A stretch of 64,000 nucleotides of DNA from Citrus sinensis (taxonomy: Eukaryota > Streptophyta > Magnoliopsida > Sapindales > Rutaceae): contig NC_068560.1 in NCBI RefSeq assembly GCF_022201045.2, forward strand, positions 21,283,501 through 21,347,500, given 5' to 3'. This document shows, one piece after another, positions 1-11,871 of this stretch. The notes below the pieces were generated by a model. That model was given only the letters and a program-made list of their open reading frames with translations. It did no database searches and was not told where the DNA came from. Positions within the stretch are counted from its first letter, which is position 1. Each line of letters opens with the position of its first letter. The translations under genes and the position numbers were made by a program.

Positions 1-3000
1 TTTTACCATGAAGTGACACTTTTCCCAATTTAGAACCAAGTTCTTTTCTTTACATCTCTGCAAAACTAATGTTAGGTGCTGCAAACATTCATCAAAAGAA
101 TCTCCATAAACAGAAAAATCATCCATGAATACTTCAAGAAATCTCTCAACCATATCAGAAAAAATACTAAGCATGCATCTTTGAAATGTAGCAGGTGCAT
201 TGCATAAACCAAATGGCATTCTCCTATATGCAAAAGTTCCAAATGGACAAGTAAAAGTAGTTTTCTCCTGGTCCTCTGGAGCTATAGTGATCTGATTATA
301 ACCCGAATATCCATCTAGAAAATAATAAAAATCATGACCTGCAAGTCTATCAAGCATTTGATCAATAAATGGAAGAAGAAAATGATCTTTTCTTGTGAAT
401 GAATTCAATTTTCTATAATCAATGCAAACACGCCAACCTGTAGTTACTCTAGTGGGAATTAATTCATTATTAGCATTAGTAATTACTGTAACACCAGATT
501 TCTTAGGAACAACTTGCACAGGGCTAACCCAAGAGCTATCTGAAATAGGATAAATAATTCCTGCATCTAATAATTTGATTACTTCAGCTCTTACCACTTC
601 TTTCATGTTAGGATTTAGCCTACGTTGCATTTCTCTAATAGGTTTAGCATTTTCTTCAAGATGAATACGATGCATGCAATCTACTGGATTAATACCTTTA
701 ATATCAGCGATGGTCCATCTTATTGCCTCCTTATGCTCTTTTAGAATATCTAACAATTTACCTTTTTGCTCAAGATCGAGGGAAGAAGAAATAATAACAG
801 GTAGAGTGTCAGATTCTCCCAATAATGCATATTCCAGAGTGTCAGGCAGTGCTTTGAGTTCCAATTTTGGTGGTGCCTCTGCAGATGGGCCAATTTTCTT
901 CTCAGAATGAGGCAGTAGTTCTGACTTTGTCTTCCATTTAGTTGTGTCCGTAATTAGAGGTGCATCAAGTAAAGCGCTGATTTCTGCAATTGCACTGTCA
1001 TCATTAAAAGATAAATTAGAATGAGTTAGACATGCCTCTAATGGATCATCATTATGATTAGAAATGAATGAATCTTCTACTAATTCCTCTATCATATTCG
1101 CTTCAACAAATTCATCTTCTTCTTGTGGCTGCTTGGTAACATTAAAAATATTCAATTCCATGGTCATATTACCAAAAGATAATTGCATGTTTCCATTCCT
1201 GCAATTAATAAGAGCATCAGCTGTAGTTAAGAAAGGACGACCTAGAATAACTGGAGTGTGTTTCTTAGGATCATGTACATGCTGAGTATCAATAACGATA
1301 AAATCAACAAGATAATAAAATTTATCAATCTGTATCAACACATCCTCTATAATACCACGAGGTATTTTCATTGATCTATCAGCAAGTTGCAAAATAATAG
1401 GAGTTGATTTTAACTCACCTAGTCCAAGCTGCATGTAAACAGAATAAGGCAAGAGATTAACACTAGTACCCAAATCCAATAATGCTTTATCAAAACATTG
1501 GTTCCCTATAACACATGAGATAGTAGGAGAACCAGGATCCTTAAATTTTGGTGGCATTTTACATTGAAGTAAATTGCTAGTTTGTTTAGTTAAAAATGCC
1601 TTTTTAGTGACATGTAAATTTCTCTTTTTAGTGCATAAATCTTTCAAAAACTTGGCATAGGAAGGAACTTGCTTAATGGCATCGAGTAAAGGGATGTTTA
1701 TACTTACCTGTTTGAAGATTTCCATAATCTCACCTGTTGACGTCCCTTTCTTTACCTTTGTTAACCTTTGAGGAAAATGAGCCTTAGGAATGTAAGCTGG
1801 TGGGCCACTCTCTTCTAGATCATTTGGTGATGAGTCTTGTGATGGAACTGGATCTGAAGAAGTAGGCTCAGATGTCTTCCTTGTTTGAACCTCTACTTTG
1901 TTGTCAAATAATTTTCCTCTTCTCAAGGTCATAACAGATTTTGCTTCTTCATATTGATGGCTTGAACTTGATCCAACTTCGTGCACTCCTTTGGGATTAG
2001 GAATTGGTTGACTTGGAAATTTTCCTTTTTCTCTCTCAGCTACAGTAGTTGCTAATTGACCCAATTGATGTTCAAGCTTTAGAATAGCTTGAGTATTTGA
2101 CTGAAAAGCTTGTTGGGTTGACTGAATGAAACTTTGAAGTGTATCCTCTAAAGAAGGCTTTCTTTGTTGGGGTGCAACAAATTGAGACATAGGTTGTTGG
2201 GCAGGAGGATATACTTGATTATGAGGGATAAATTGTTGATTGGGCATGTTAAATTGTTGTCCTCCTTGGTTTGACAAAGGCTGATTTTGTTTCCAAGAAA
2301 AATTAGGGTGATTCCTCCAATTAGGATTATATGTGGGTGAATATGGATTATTGGGGGTTTTCTCATATGATTGTAAGGCATGTACCTGCTCAGAATAAGC
2401 CTCTTGATAGGCTGGTAATGATGGACAATTCTGTGCTGTATGAGACAAGTTAGAACAAAGAGCACAAACCTCATTATTCATTGATTGGTTCAGAGCTAAG
2501 GCGTCTACTTTCCTAGAAAATGTAGCTAGAGTGGATTTCACATCAAAATCATCCTTAACTTCATATAACCCCTTTCTAGAAACTTGAGATGATTTTTCTC
2601 TTTGATTTGAAAAATCCCACTGTTGAGAATTCTCAGAAAGCGAATTAAAGAAATCCCATGCAGCCCCTTCATGTAAGTTCAAAAATCTCCCACCATTCAT
2701 AGACTCTACCATATGACGATTTGACATGGTTAAACCGTTATAAAAGCATTGTATAAGTCTCCATTTTTCAAAACCATGGTGGGGGCACTTAAGGAGTAAA
2801 TCATTGAATCTTTCCCAACACTCGTAAAATTGCTCACCCTCTCTTTGATAAAAATCACTTATCTCTCTCCTAAGGGCATTTGTTTTAGACATAGGGAAAA
2901 ACTTGGTGAGAAACTTATTACTCAATTCATCCCATGTACTAATAGACCCAGCAGGAAGTGAATTCAACCAAGCTTTTGCTTTGTCTTTTAATGAGAAAGG

Positions 3001-3372
3001 GAACATACGAAGCCTAATTGACTCATCATTAAAATTTTGAAAACGGAATGTAGAGCATATGTCAAGAAATTCCTTAATGTGCAAATATGGATCCTCTCTC
3101 TCTAACCCATGGAAAGATGGTAAAAGTTGAATGACAGAGGGCTTGAGTTCAAAGTGTGTTGCTGTGGTTTGTGGCAACACAATACAAGATGGTTGGTTGG
3201 CTGCAAGTGGTGAAAAATATTCTCTAAGGGTTTTCTCTGCTTGCACTGGTGGAAGTATTGGCAATAGTCTATTTGGGTCATCCATCACTTCTAAAGAACT
3301 AGTTTGACTACTATCAATTTTCGACTCTCTTTTAACCAAACGATTTGTTAAATCACGTTCCCAAACACTCAT
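1..3372 (-). CDS. gag-protease-reverse transcriptase polyprotein (partial, no stop in 1124 codons)
   Basis: The frame starts at ATG 3372 (MSVWERDLTNR) and reads without a stop to position 1; I checked every codon for stops. Order of domains: retrotransposon gag domain around residues 100-200 (AWLNSLP, TKFFP, FYECWERF); a CCHC zinc knuckle at residues 303-316 (CALC...H...C); a Gln/Asn/Pro-rich linker; a retropepsin-like protease with Asp633 in DLGTSVNLLP; then reverse transcriptase with YFLDGYSGYNQI and the catalytic FMDD at residues 1082-1085, running off the window in NWEKCHF. The protein would package element RNA and copy it into DNA in cytoplasmic particles. Absence of lesions makes this the best preserved transposon gene here. 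Integrase is not visible. Confidence 0.93.
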   Translation of the reverse strand, partial: MSVWERDLTNRLVKRESKIDSSQTSSLEVMDDPNRLLPILPPVQAEKTLREYFSPLAANQPSCIVLPQTTATHFELKPSVIQLLPSFHGLEREDPYLHIKEFLDICSTFRFQNFNDESIRLRMFPFSLKDKAKAWLNSLPAGSISTWDELSNKFLTKFFPMSKTNALRREISDFYQREGEQFYECWERFNDLLLKCPHHGFEKWRLIQCFYNGLTMSNRHMVESMNGGRFLNLHEGAAWDFFNSLSENSQQWDFSNQREKSSQVSRKGLYEVKDDFDVKSTLATFSRKVDALALNQSMNNEVCALCSNLSHTAQNCPSLPAYQEAYSEQVHALQSYEKTPNNPYSPTYNPNWRNHPNFSWKQNQPLSNQGGQQFNMPNQQFIPHNQVYPPAQQPMSQFVAPQQRKPSLEDTLQSFIQSTQQAFQSNTQAILKLEHQLGQLATTVAEREKGKFPSQPIPNPKGVHEVGSSSSHQYEEAKSVMTLRRGKLFDNKVEVQTRKTSEPTSSDPVPSQDSSPNDLEESGPPAYIPKAHFPQRLTKVKKGTSTGEIMEIFKQVSINIPLLDAIKQVPSYAKFLKDLCTKKRNLHVTKKAFLTKQTSNLLQCKMPPKFKDPGSPTISCVIGNQCFDKALLDLGTSVNLLPYSVYMQLGLGELKSTPIILQLADRSMKIPRGIIEDVLIQIDKFYYLVDFIVIDTQHVHDPKKHTPVILGRPFLTTADALINCRNGNMQLSFGNMTMELNIFNVTKQPQEEDEFVEANMIEELVEDSFISNHNDDPLEACLTHSNLSFNDDSAIAEISALLDAPLITDTTKWKTKSELLPHSEKKIGPSAEAPPKLELKALPDTLEYALLGESDTLPVIISSSLDLEQKGKLLDILKEHKEAIRWTIADIKGINPVDCMHRIHLEENAKPIREMQRRLNPNMKEVVRAEVIKLLDAGIIYPISDSSWVSPVQVVPKKSGVTVITNANNELIPTRVTTGWRVCIDYRKLNSFTRKDHFLLPFIDQMLDRLAGHDFYYFLDGYSGYNQITIAPEDQEKTTFTCPFGTFAYRRMPFGLCNAPATFQRCMLSIFSDMVERFLEVFMDDFSVYGDSFDECLQHLTLVLQRCKEKNLVLNWEKCHFMVK

Positions 3373-3592
3373 AAACTAACTAGACAAGGAAAGAAAGAAA
3401 AACAAAATAAAATAAAACAAATCAACAATAATAAAAAATAAATAAAAGAAATCAAACAACCAAACAATGAATTTAAAGACAAATAATTTTTTTTTTGTGT
3501 TTTTTTTAATTAAAAAAAATATAAAAGACAATCTAAATTATAACTAGTGGAAGAATCAAATCAACCTAGATTAAACTAACTTTCTAGCACAA
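3373..3592 (-). other. 5' untranslated leader of the gypsy element
   Basis: About 220 bp between the primer-binding site and the gag ATG, A/T-homopolymer rich on both strands. No reading frame or other gene is visible. Confidence 0.6.
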
Positions 3593-3610
3593 TCCCCAGC
3601 AACGGCGTCA
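3593..3610 (-). other. primer-binding site, tRNA-Asp type
   Basis: The plus strand reads TCCCCAGCAACGGCGTCA, which matches the 3' end of plant tRNA-Asp (from memory TCCCCGGCAACGGCGCCA) at 16 of 18 positions. It lies a few bases inside the LTR, where the minus-strand primer site of a retrotransposon belongs, and fixes the orientation of the element. Confidence 0.75.
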
Positions 3611-3616
3611 AAAACT

Positions 3617-4940
3617 TGTTGTGAAAATTTTAATGTACTCGCAAGCGCACGAATCTAGAAATAGAGTAGTGGTAACGAGGTCGATCCCACATGGATTGTT
3701 ATAAATTGAAAAGTCTAATTTAAATCTAAAATTAATATTAATTCTAACCTAGTTGACCAAATTGAGTTTTAAGAGAAATTAAACTAATTAAACTAAGAAA
3801 ACAATTAAAGCAAATGAGAATTCAATGAGATAAAAATTACCAAGGTTTCGGAATCCACCACTATTCAACTAGTAATTATCTAATTATTAATTAATCCCCA
3901 ATTTTAGAGTGACAACTCGAAATCAATCTGTGTCATCTCATGGATATAACAATTAAGCCCAAGTGATTAAATCTAATGTAGGTTCTTTTTCTGCTTAATA
4001 ATATGACATCTAAGAATCTCATGTAAACACATTGAATAACAAAGAGTCAAAGTTTCCTAAGCACTCCATGTAAACAATTTAATGAAAGACATAAAATCAA
4101 AGATAATCATGTATAAACTTTATAGATCCAAGCATAGAATTAATCGAATATTAATCCTAACAATCAATAATGCATGACAGAATTGATGAAAAGATTTTAT
4201 TAACATCCAATTAATCATGTGAAATAAAAACCATAATCATCAAAGAACATATATAGGGAATTAATTAAATAAAAAGATAATTATTTTATTGAATAGGGTT
4301 TCATCCTTAACCTCAGTGTAAGAAAATTAGCTAAACATACTTGAATTGGGAGTAACACAAAAAATAAAATCAGCCATGGAAGCTGAAATATTGCTACTGC
4401 CGATTGCTCTCTTCCAGCCCTTGCGTCTGCACTCCCTTCTGGCGGCCACTCTAATTCAAAAGCAAAACCCCCTTTTATATTGCTTGGCCACCGAATCCTA
4501 TTGTGATTCTAATAACTAAACCAACTTTTACAAGCTAAAGCCCTAAGCTTGCCACGTAATTGAAAACAATAAAAGCCAAAAGCTATTGATTTCCTTCCTT
4601 TATTCTACTTTGACTTTCCATTCAAAGGCTTAATTAAGAGCTTTGTTTTTATGTGCTGCCCACTTTAGCTTTAACCTTCTTCTTTGTTTGCACGTGGATG
4701 GTGAATGCATTTGTTGAGTTCGGTTTTCTTGGCTTGAATTAACGTGCATATAAGCAGAATTGCTTCCAAGTTAATTAATCTTTAATGCTCACAAATTGAA
4801 CTCCTTTGTGCCCTTTTTATCCATAATCTCCAATTAATTCCCTATTCAATAAAATAATTCAATTAATTAAAAATAACAAATAAATATAACTAACAATTAT
4901 TTAATTAATGGTAAAATATGTATGTATTATATGCTCATCA
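3617..4940 (-). repeat. 5' LTR of the gypsy element (~1.32 kb)
   Basis: On the minus strand it starts TGATGAGCATATAATAC at 4940 and ends in ...CA next to the primer site. The outer border is sharp because copia coding sequence (codons for LLCDNIGA) stops exactly there. The inner border is uncertain by about 5 bp because several TG dinucleotides lie together near 3617. The partner LTR is outside the window, so age cannot be estimated. Confidence 0.8.
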
Positions 4941-6799
4941 GGCACCTATATTGTCACATAATAGACGAGGTGGCAGAGGGAGTTGGAGACGTACCTCACT
5001 GAGAAGATTTGTAATCCATGTAAGTTCGGCTACTGCTGAAGCAACTGAGCGGTATTCGGCTTCTGTAGAGGATCTAGCAATTGTCCGTTGTTTTTTAGAG
5101 CACCAAGAAATCGGGTTACCGCCAAGAAAAATGATATATGCTGATATTGATGTGCAATCATCTCGGTTTCCTGCCCAATCAGAATCAGAATAAGCTGTCA
5201 AGGTCAGTTGTCGATGACGGTGGAGATAAAGACCATACATAACAGTGTGTTTGAGATATCGGAGTAGCCGTTTTGCTGCTGTCCAATGAGTTTGACGCGG
5301 AGAGTGCATGTACTGGGCTAACTTATTGATTGCATAGGAAACATCAGGACGCGTGAGAGATAAATATTGCATTCCTCCAATTAAGCTGCGATATCGAGAG
5401 GCATCAACTGGGGGAGAGCCATCATTGAGGATGAGGTGAGTAGTGGAGCTAAGAGGAGTGGCTGTTTCTTTGATACTTTCCATGTTGAATCGAGCAAATA
5501 AGTCACGGATGTATTTCTGTTGAGAAAGAAATAATCCATTACTTGTGGGAATCACCTCTACACCCAAAAAGAAATTCAATGGCCCAAGGTCTTTGATTGA
5601 GAACTTGTGAGAGAGAGGAGTAATGACGGGGCGAATGAGAGTCATAGAGTTGCCGGTGATTAACAAGTCGTATACATAGACTAAAAAATAAACACGAATA
5701 GATTTGTTAGTATAAACAAATAAAGAAGAGTCTGAGTGACAGTTCACAAAACCTTGAGATAGAATAAAGTTCTTAAGCTCGGTGAACCAAGCGCGAGGAG
5801 CTTGTTTTAAGCCGTAAAGAGACTTCTGCAAGCGGCATACATGGTGAGGTCGGGAGGGGTCAATGAAACCGGGTGGCTGAGACATGAAAACTTTCTCATC
5901 AAGGTGACCATGAAGAAAGGCATTATTGACATCTAGTTGATTAATTGGCCAACCAGATGAGATTGCAATAGATAGAACAACTCGAATAGTTGTGGGTTTT
6001 ATCATTGGACTAAAAGTCTCAGTATAATCTAAACCAGGACGTTGATTGAATCCCTTGGCAACTAGACGAGCCTTATATCTAGCAACACTCCCATCAGGAT
6101 TTCGTTTGATTCGAAAAACCCATTTACAGCCAACCACATTGTGATGAGATTCTCGAGGCACTAGGACCCATGTTCCATTTTTGGCAAGAGCATGCAGCTC
6201 TTCACGCATAGCATTTGTCTACTCTTTCTGTTTAAGGGCTTGGGAGACAGAGGTGGGTTCTAGTGATAATGGTATAGGATGCTTTGTCGCAGTAAGGGTG
6301 AATATAGTTTTTGGCCTGAAAATATTATTTTTTGAGCGTGTTTGCATTGGATAAGAAGGATGTGGAGTGTTGGTGTTTTCAGTTGGATGAGAAGAATTAT
6401 TACCAGGGAGCGACTCATGGATGGAGGAGTTCGATAAAGTCTCGGGAGTGGTAGTCGGTAGAGATTGATCATCGACAAGCGGGATGTCACAAACTTGCAT
6501 GGGTTCATGAGTATTGGAATTTGGAGGGGATGGTTGTGTGGGGCTAGACGCAATTGATAAAGGTATATTTGGATTATGCATGGAGGTTGGTTCACGTGAA
6601 TCATGGGATTGACTATGAAAGGTGGTAGAAGTTGGGCCATTTGGAGTATTCATGGAAAAAGAATCACGTGAATTGGGGGGATGAGTAGGAAAGGTCCGAA
6701 ATTTAGGAATAGGAATATTGGGATCCTGGGGGATGGGCTGCCTGAGAGAATTTTCCAACCATACTTGTGTCTGATTTGCAATCCAGGCTTTGATACCAA
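4938..6799 (-). pseudogene. Ty1/copia pol: reverse transcriptase-RNase H, broken
   Basis: One minus-strand frame runs from just inside the primer-binding site (~6799) through a Ser/Pro/Asn-rich spacer into copia reverse transcriptase ([45 protein letters not shown]) and RNase H ([17 protein letters not shown]). Three lesions show it is dead: an in-frame TAG at 6219-6221 where the family has Trp (QKE[15 protein letters not shown]); YVYDLL in place of the catalytic YVDDLL; and loss of gag, protease and integrase, since the primer site is only ~40 bp from the spacer region. The 3' end is cut in RNase H (CDNIGA), where the TGA comes from the inserted gypsy LTR. Confidence 0.92.
6786..6799 (-). 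other. primer-binding site, initiator tRNA-Met type
   Basis: The minus strand reads TTGGTATCAAAGCC. It differs by one base from TTGGTATCAGAGCC, the usual copia site complementary to initiator tRNA-Met. It begins one base inside the LTR end at 6801. Confidence 0.8.
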
Positions 6800-6800
6800 T

Positions 6801-7008
6801 TGTAGTGTTTAAGAGTGACTAATTATCCAATCAACTCGAAACACTTCCCAAGATCACAATCAAACAAACAAGATGCACCAAGAATCAATCCAGTAGAATA
6901 CACAAGGAGTTTAGAACTAAAAAGAATTAAGAAAAGAACAAGAGTTAACGTGGTTCAGCTAACTTCAATCTAGCTTACATCCATGGGAGAAACAGAACCC
7001 AATTCTAT
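6801..7008 (-). repeat. copia 5' LTR, inner fragment
   Basis: R/U5 side of the LTR, next to the primer site, interrupted at 7008 by the MULE. The last nine bases, CAATTCTAT (7000-7008), are one copy of the MULE target-site duplication. The LTR resumes at 24674. Confidence 0.8.
7000..7008. repeat. MULE target-site duplication, left copy
   Basis: CAATTCTAT here and CAACTCTAT at 24665-24673 differ by one base and flank the inverted repeats directly. Nine base pairs is the classic Mutator superfamily length. Confidence 0.85.
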
Positions 7009-7085
7009 GGGTCATTCTATAATGCCGTAACTAAATTTACGGCATTGATGCCGTAATGGACGTGGACCGTTAGATTTGAATAAAA
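7009..7085 (+). repeat. MULE left terminal inverted repeat
   Basis: About 77 bp. It pairs with 24590-24664 through ATTCTATRATGCCGTAA and then GAACCGTTAGATT-type sequence (GGACCGTTAGATT here). The left copy carries an extra ~30 bp in which the GCCGTAA/TTACGGC motif is repeated as a small palindrome (7025-7054). Confidence 0.82.
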
Positions 7086-7139
7086 AATCTCTACCATTAA
7101 TTCTAAATAAATGGGTAACTTGTTACCTAAATAGCAGGT

Positions 7140-10100
7140 AATTACTCTTTTTTATTCAAGTTCCAGGTTATATTTACTAATTTTACGTGTGATTTACAAG
7201 TTTTATGAAACTTTTACAAGTTAATGTTGATTTACAAGTTTTATGCACCATTTACAAGTTTTTGTTTTGTTTACAAGTTCTTCATATAATTTACAACTCT
7301 AACATCAATTTACCTATTTTTTCATTAATTTACTAGTTTTATGTATGGTTTACATATTTTATGTTTTATTTCACACTTAATGTGAATTTACTAGTTCTAT
7401 GTCATTTTTCTACGTTTTTGTTTTGTTTACAAGTTCTTCATACAAATTACAACTCCAGCATTAATTTACTCATTTTTTCATCAATTTACTAGTTGTATGT
7501 GTGATTTACATATTTTTTGTTTTATTTCACATTTAATGTCAATTTACTAGTTCTATGTCATTTTTCTAAGTTTTTGTTTTGTTTACAAGTTCTTCATACA
7601 AATTACAACTCCAACATTAATTTACTCATTTTTCCATCAATTTACTAGTTTTATGTGTAATTTACACATTTTTTATTTTATTTCACAATTAATGTCAATT
7701 TACTAGTTCTATGTCATTTTTATAAGTTTTTGTTTTGTTTACAAGTTCTTCGTGCAAATTATAATTCCAACATTAATTTACTATTTTTTTTCATAAATTT
7801 ACTAGTTTTATGTGTGGTTTACATATTTTTTGTTTTATTTCACACTTAATGTGACTTTATTAGTTTCATATCATTTTTCTAAGTTTTTGTTTGGTTTGCA
7901 AGTTCTTCGTACAAATTACAACTCCAACATTAATTTACTCATTTTTCCATCAATTTACTAGTTTTATGTGTAATTTACACATTTTTTTGTCTTATTTCAC
8001 AATTAATGTGACTTTACTAGTTTTATATCATTTTTCTAAGTTTTTGTTTGGTTTACAAGTTCTTCGTACAAATTACAACTCCAACATTAATTTACTCATT
8101 TTTCCATCAATTTACTAGTTTTATGTGTGATTTACATATTTTTTGTTTTATTTCACACTTAATGTGACTTTACTAGTTCTATGTCATTTTTATAAGTTTT
8201 TATTTTGTTTACAAGTTCTTCGTACAAATTACAACTCCAACATTAATTTACTCATTTTTTCATCAATTTACTAGTTTTATGTGTGATTTACATATTTTTT
8301 GTTTTATTTCACAATTAATGTCAATTTACTAGTTCTATGTCATTTTTCTAAGTTTTTGTTTTGTTTACAAGTTCTTCGTACAAATTACAACTCCAACATT
8401 AATTTACTCATTTTCCCATCAATTTACTAGTTTTATGTGTGATTTACACATTTTTTATTTTATTTCACAATTAATGTCAATTTACTAGTTCTATGTCATT
8501 TTTATAAGTTTTTGTTTTGGTTACAAGTTCTTCGTGCAAATTATAATTCCAACATTAATTTACTATTTTTTTCATAAATTTACTAGTTTTATGTGTGGTT
8601 TACATATATTTTGTTTTATTTCACACCTAATGTGACTTTATTAGTTTTATATCATTTTTCTAAGTTTTTGTTTGGTTTGCAAGTTCTTCGTATAAATTAC
8701 AACTCCAACATTAATTTACTCATTTTTCCATCAATTTACTAGTTTTATGTGTAATTTACACATTTTTTTGTCTTATTTCACAATTAATGTGACTTTACTA
8801 GTTTTATATCATTTTTCTAAGTTTTTGTTTGGTTTACAAGTTCTTCGTACAAATTACAACTCCAACATTAATTTACTCATTTTTCCATCAATTTACTAGT
8901 TTTATGTGTAATTTATACATTTTTTGTCTTATTTCACAATTAATGTCAATTTACTAGTTCTATGTCATTTTTACAAGTTTTTGTTTGGTTTACAAGTTCT
9001 TCGTGCAAATTACAATTCCAACATTAATTTACCATTTTTTTCATTAATTTACTAGTTTTATGTGTAGCGTACATATTTTATGTTTTATTTCACACTTAAT
9101 GTGAATTTACTAGTTCTATGTCATTTTTCTAAGTTTTTGTTTTGTTTACAAGTTTTTCGTACAAATTACAACTCTAACATTAATTTACTCATTGTTCCAT
9201 CAATTTACTAGTTTTATGTGTAATTTACACATTTTTTGTTTTATTTCACAATTAATGTCAATTTACAAGTTCTATGTCATTTTTATAAGTTTTTGTTTGG
9301 TTTACAAGTTCTTCGTATAAATTACAACTCCAGCATTAATTTACTCATTTTTCCATAAATTTACTAGTTTTATGTGTGATTTACACATTTTTTGTTTTAT
9401 TTCACAATTAATGTCAATTTACTAGTTCTATGTCATTTTGATAAGTTTTTGTTTTGTTGACAAGTTTTTCGTGCAAATTACAATTCGAACATTAATTTAT
9501 CATTTTTTTCATTAATTTACGAGTTTTATGTGTGATTTACATATTTTTTGTTTTATTTCACACTTAATGTGAATTTACTAGTTTTATGTCCTTTTTCTAA
9601 GTTTTTGTTTTGTTTACAAGTTCTTCGTACAAATTACAACTCAACATTAATTTACTCATTTTTCCATCAATTTACTAGTTTTATGTGTGATTTATACATT
9701 TTTTGTTTTATTTCACAATTAATGTGAATTCACTAGTTCTCTGTCATTTTTATAAGTTTTTATTTTGTTTACAAGTTCTTCGTGCAAATTACAATTCCAA
9801 CATTAATTTACCATTTTTTTTCGTAAATTTACTAGTTTTATGTGTGGTTTACATATTTTTTGTTTTATTTCACACTTAATGTGACTTTACTAGTTCTATA
9901 TCATTTTTCTAAGTTTTTGTTTTGTTTACAAGTTCTTCATACAAATTACAACTCCAACATTAATTTACTCATTTTTCCATCAATTTACTAGTTTTATGTG
10001 TGATTTACACATTTTTTGTTTTATTTCACACTTAATGTCAATTTACTAGTTCTATGTTATTTTTATAAGTTTTTGTTTTGTTTACAAGTTCTTCGTGCAA

Positions 10101-10930
10101 ATTACAATTCCAATACTAATTTTCCATTTTTTCAATAATTTACGAGTTTTATGTGTGGTTTACATATTTTATGTTTTATTTCACACTTAATGTGAATTTA
10201 CTAGTTCTATGTCATTTTTCTAAGTTTTTGTTTTGTTTATAAGTTTTTCGTGCAAATTACAATTCCAATATTAATTTACGAGTTTTATGTGTGGTTTACA
10301 TATTTTATGTTTTATTTCATACTTAATGTGAATTTACTAGGTCTATGTCATTTTTCTAAGTTTTTGTTTTGTTTACAAGTTCTTCATACAAATTACAACG
10401 CCAACATTAATTTACTCATTTTTCCATCAATTTACTAGTTTTATGTGTGATTTACACATTTTTTATTTTATTTCACAATTAATGTCAATTTACTAGTTCT
10501 ATGTCATTTTTATAAGTTTTTGTTTTGTTTACAAGTTCTTTGTGCAAATTACAATTCCAACATTAATTTACCATTTTTTTTCATTAATTTACGAGTTTTA
10601 TGTGTAGTGTACATATTTTATGTTTTATTTCACAATTAATGTGAATTTACTAGTTCTATGTCATTTTTATAAGTTTTTATTTTGTTTACAAGTTATTCGT
10701 GCAATTTACAATTCCAACATTAATTTACCATTTTTTCATTAATTTACTAGTTTTATGTGTGGTTTACATATTTTTTATTTTATTTCACACTTAATGTGAA
10801 TTTACAAGTTCTATCTCATTTTTCTAAATTTTTGTTTTGTTTACAAGTTCTTCGTACAAATTACAACTCCAATATTAATTTACTACATTTTCTATAAATT
10901 TACTAGTTTTTTTCTATTTTTTAATTTTTT
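7140..10930 (+). repeat. 156-bp higher-order tandem repeat array, ~24 copies
   Basis: The landmark ACAAGTTCTTCG/A recurs at about 7429, 7585, 7741, 7898, 8055, 8211, 8367 and 8523, a period of 156-157 bp, and continues to about 10850. Each unit is itself made of ~20-26-bp variants beginning TTTAC (TTTACAAGTT, TTTACTCATT, TTTACTAGTT). At the left edge (7178-7330) these short monomers run without the 156-bp order. The array has no coding capacity; frames within it are chance. Such subterminal repeats are common in MULEs. Confidence 0.93.
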
Positions 10931-11840
10931 AAATTTTGTAGACCAATTTACCACTCTAACGCTAATTTATCCGTTTTACCTTCAATCTACGAGTCATACG
11001 TGTGGTTTAGAAATTTTTTGTCTTATTTCACATTTGTTTGGAATTTAGGTTATTTAGTTTAAGTCAATTGCCTCAACTTAAATCCAACGTGAAAATGATT
11101 AAGGAGTTGGATTATTGGCATTTTATGATTTAGATAGAATGATATAAGGGTGGGCATGAGTTGGGTTTGATAGGGTTAGTGAAATTATAACTTGGTCTAC
11201 TTTTTAATGAGCTGAGATAAAATTCATCCAACTTAACTAAATAAACTTATTTAACCCAATTCTACCCAAACCTTATATCGTCTGGTTAAGTTGATTAGGT
11301 TGAAGGTCAAATCAAAAATTTAAATTGAACAATGAAAATGATATGAAACTTGAAATGAAACTTATTAAAATCAAATATAAATATTTTATAACATGAAATT
11401 TTCATTCACTATCTAGTGTACGTAAAGAAAGTTAATAAATTAACTATCTTTAAATTAAGAAAATTTTCACAAAAAAATAAAAAAACTTTTTAGACTTTAT
11501 TTCTCCTGCATCTCCTTTTCCAATTCCAAATTAGGACTTTTTAGATAATTAGCTAGCATCATATACAAAAATAAAATGAAAGTGATATATAATTATGTGC
11601 CGTTAAGTATTCACTAAAAAAATTAAAAAAATTAAAACCAACTTACTTTTATATTAATCTTATAAAATAATAAATTTACTTATAAGAGAGTGTGATTTTG
11701 GTTTTGGAATTGTAGTCTAGAGCAGCAGATGCAAGAATGAAATAGCCTCTTGTATTAAAAGATTAAAAAGAATAAAAAATTAGATAAGCCATTTAAGTCT
11801 TTATAATTTTGCAATTGAGAATTAACACATTATCATTATC

Positions 11841-11871
<31 letters not shown>

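Larger units (their letters stand above)
1..4940 (-). mobile_element. Ty3/gypsy LTR retrotransposon, Athila-like, 5' part
   Basis: Minus-strand LTR retrotransposon whose 5' LTR (3617-4940), primer-binding site (3593-3610) and gag-protease-RT frame (3372 down to the window edge) are all present. The remaining pol and the 3' LTR lie outside the window. The LTR begins TGATGAG at 4940, directly after the copia RNase H codons it interrupts, so this element is younger than the copia copy. The open frame suggests a recent insertion. Assignment to the Athila/Tat side of Ty3/gypsy rests on the tRNA-Asp-type primer site and the DLGTS-type protease motif; that is family knowledge, not an alignment. Confidence 0.9.

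Noticed and set aside
6260-6640. 126-codon minus-strand frame
   Set aside because: It overlaps, in another frame, the copia spacer that runs in frame into reverse transcriptase; it has no known domain.
7891-10438. Short plus-strand frames (7891-8118, 10250-10438)
   Set aside because: They are translations of the AT-rich tandem repeat and resemble each other only because the DNA repeats.
7140-10930. Regular repeats that might be read as a CRISPR array
   Set aside because: The units are contiguous with no unique spacers, are 156 bp long, and the window is eukaryotic.
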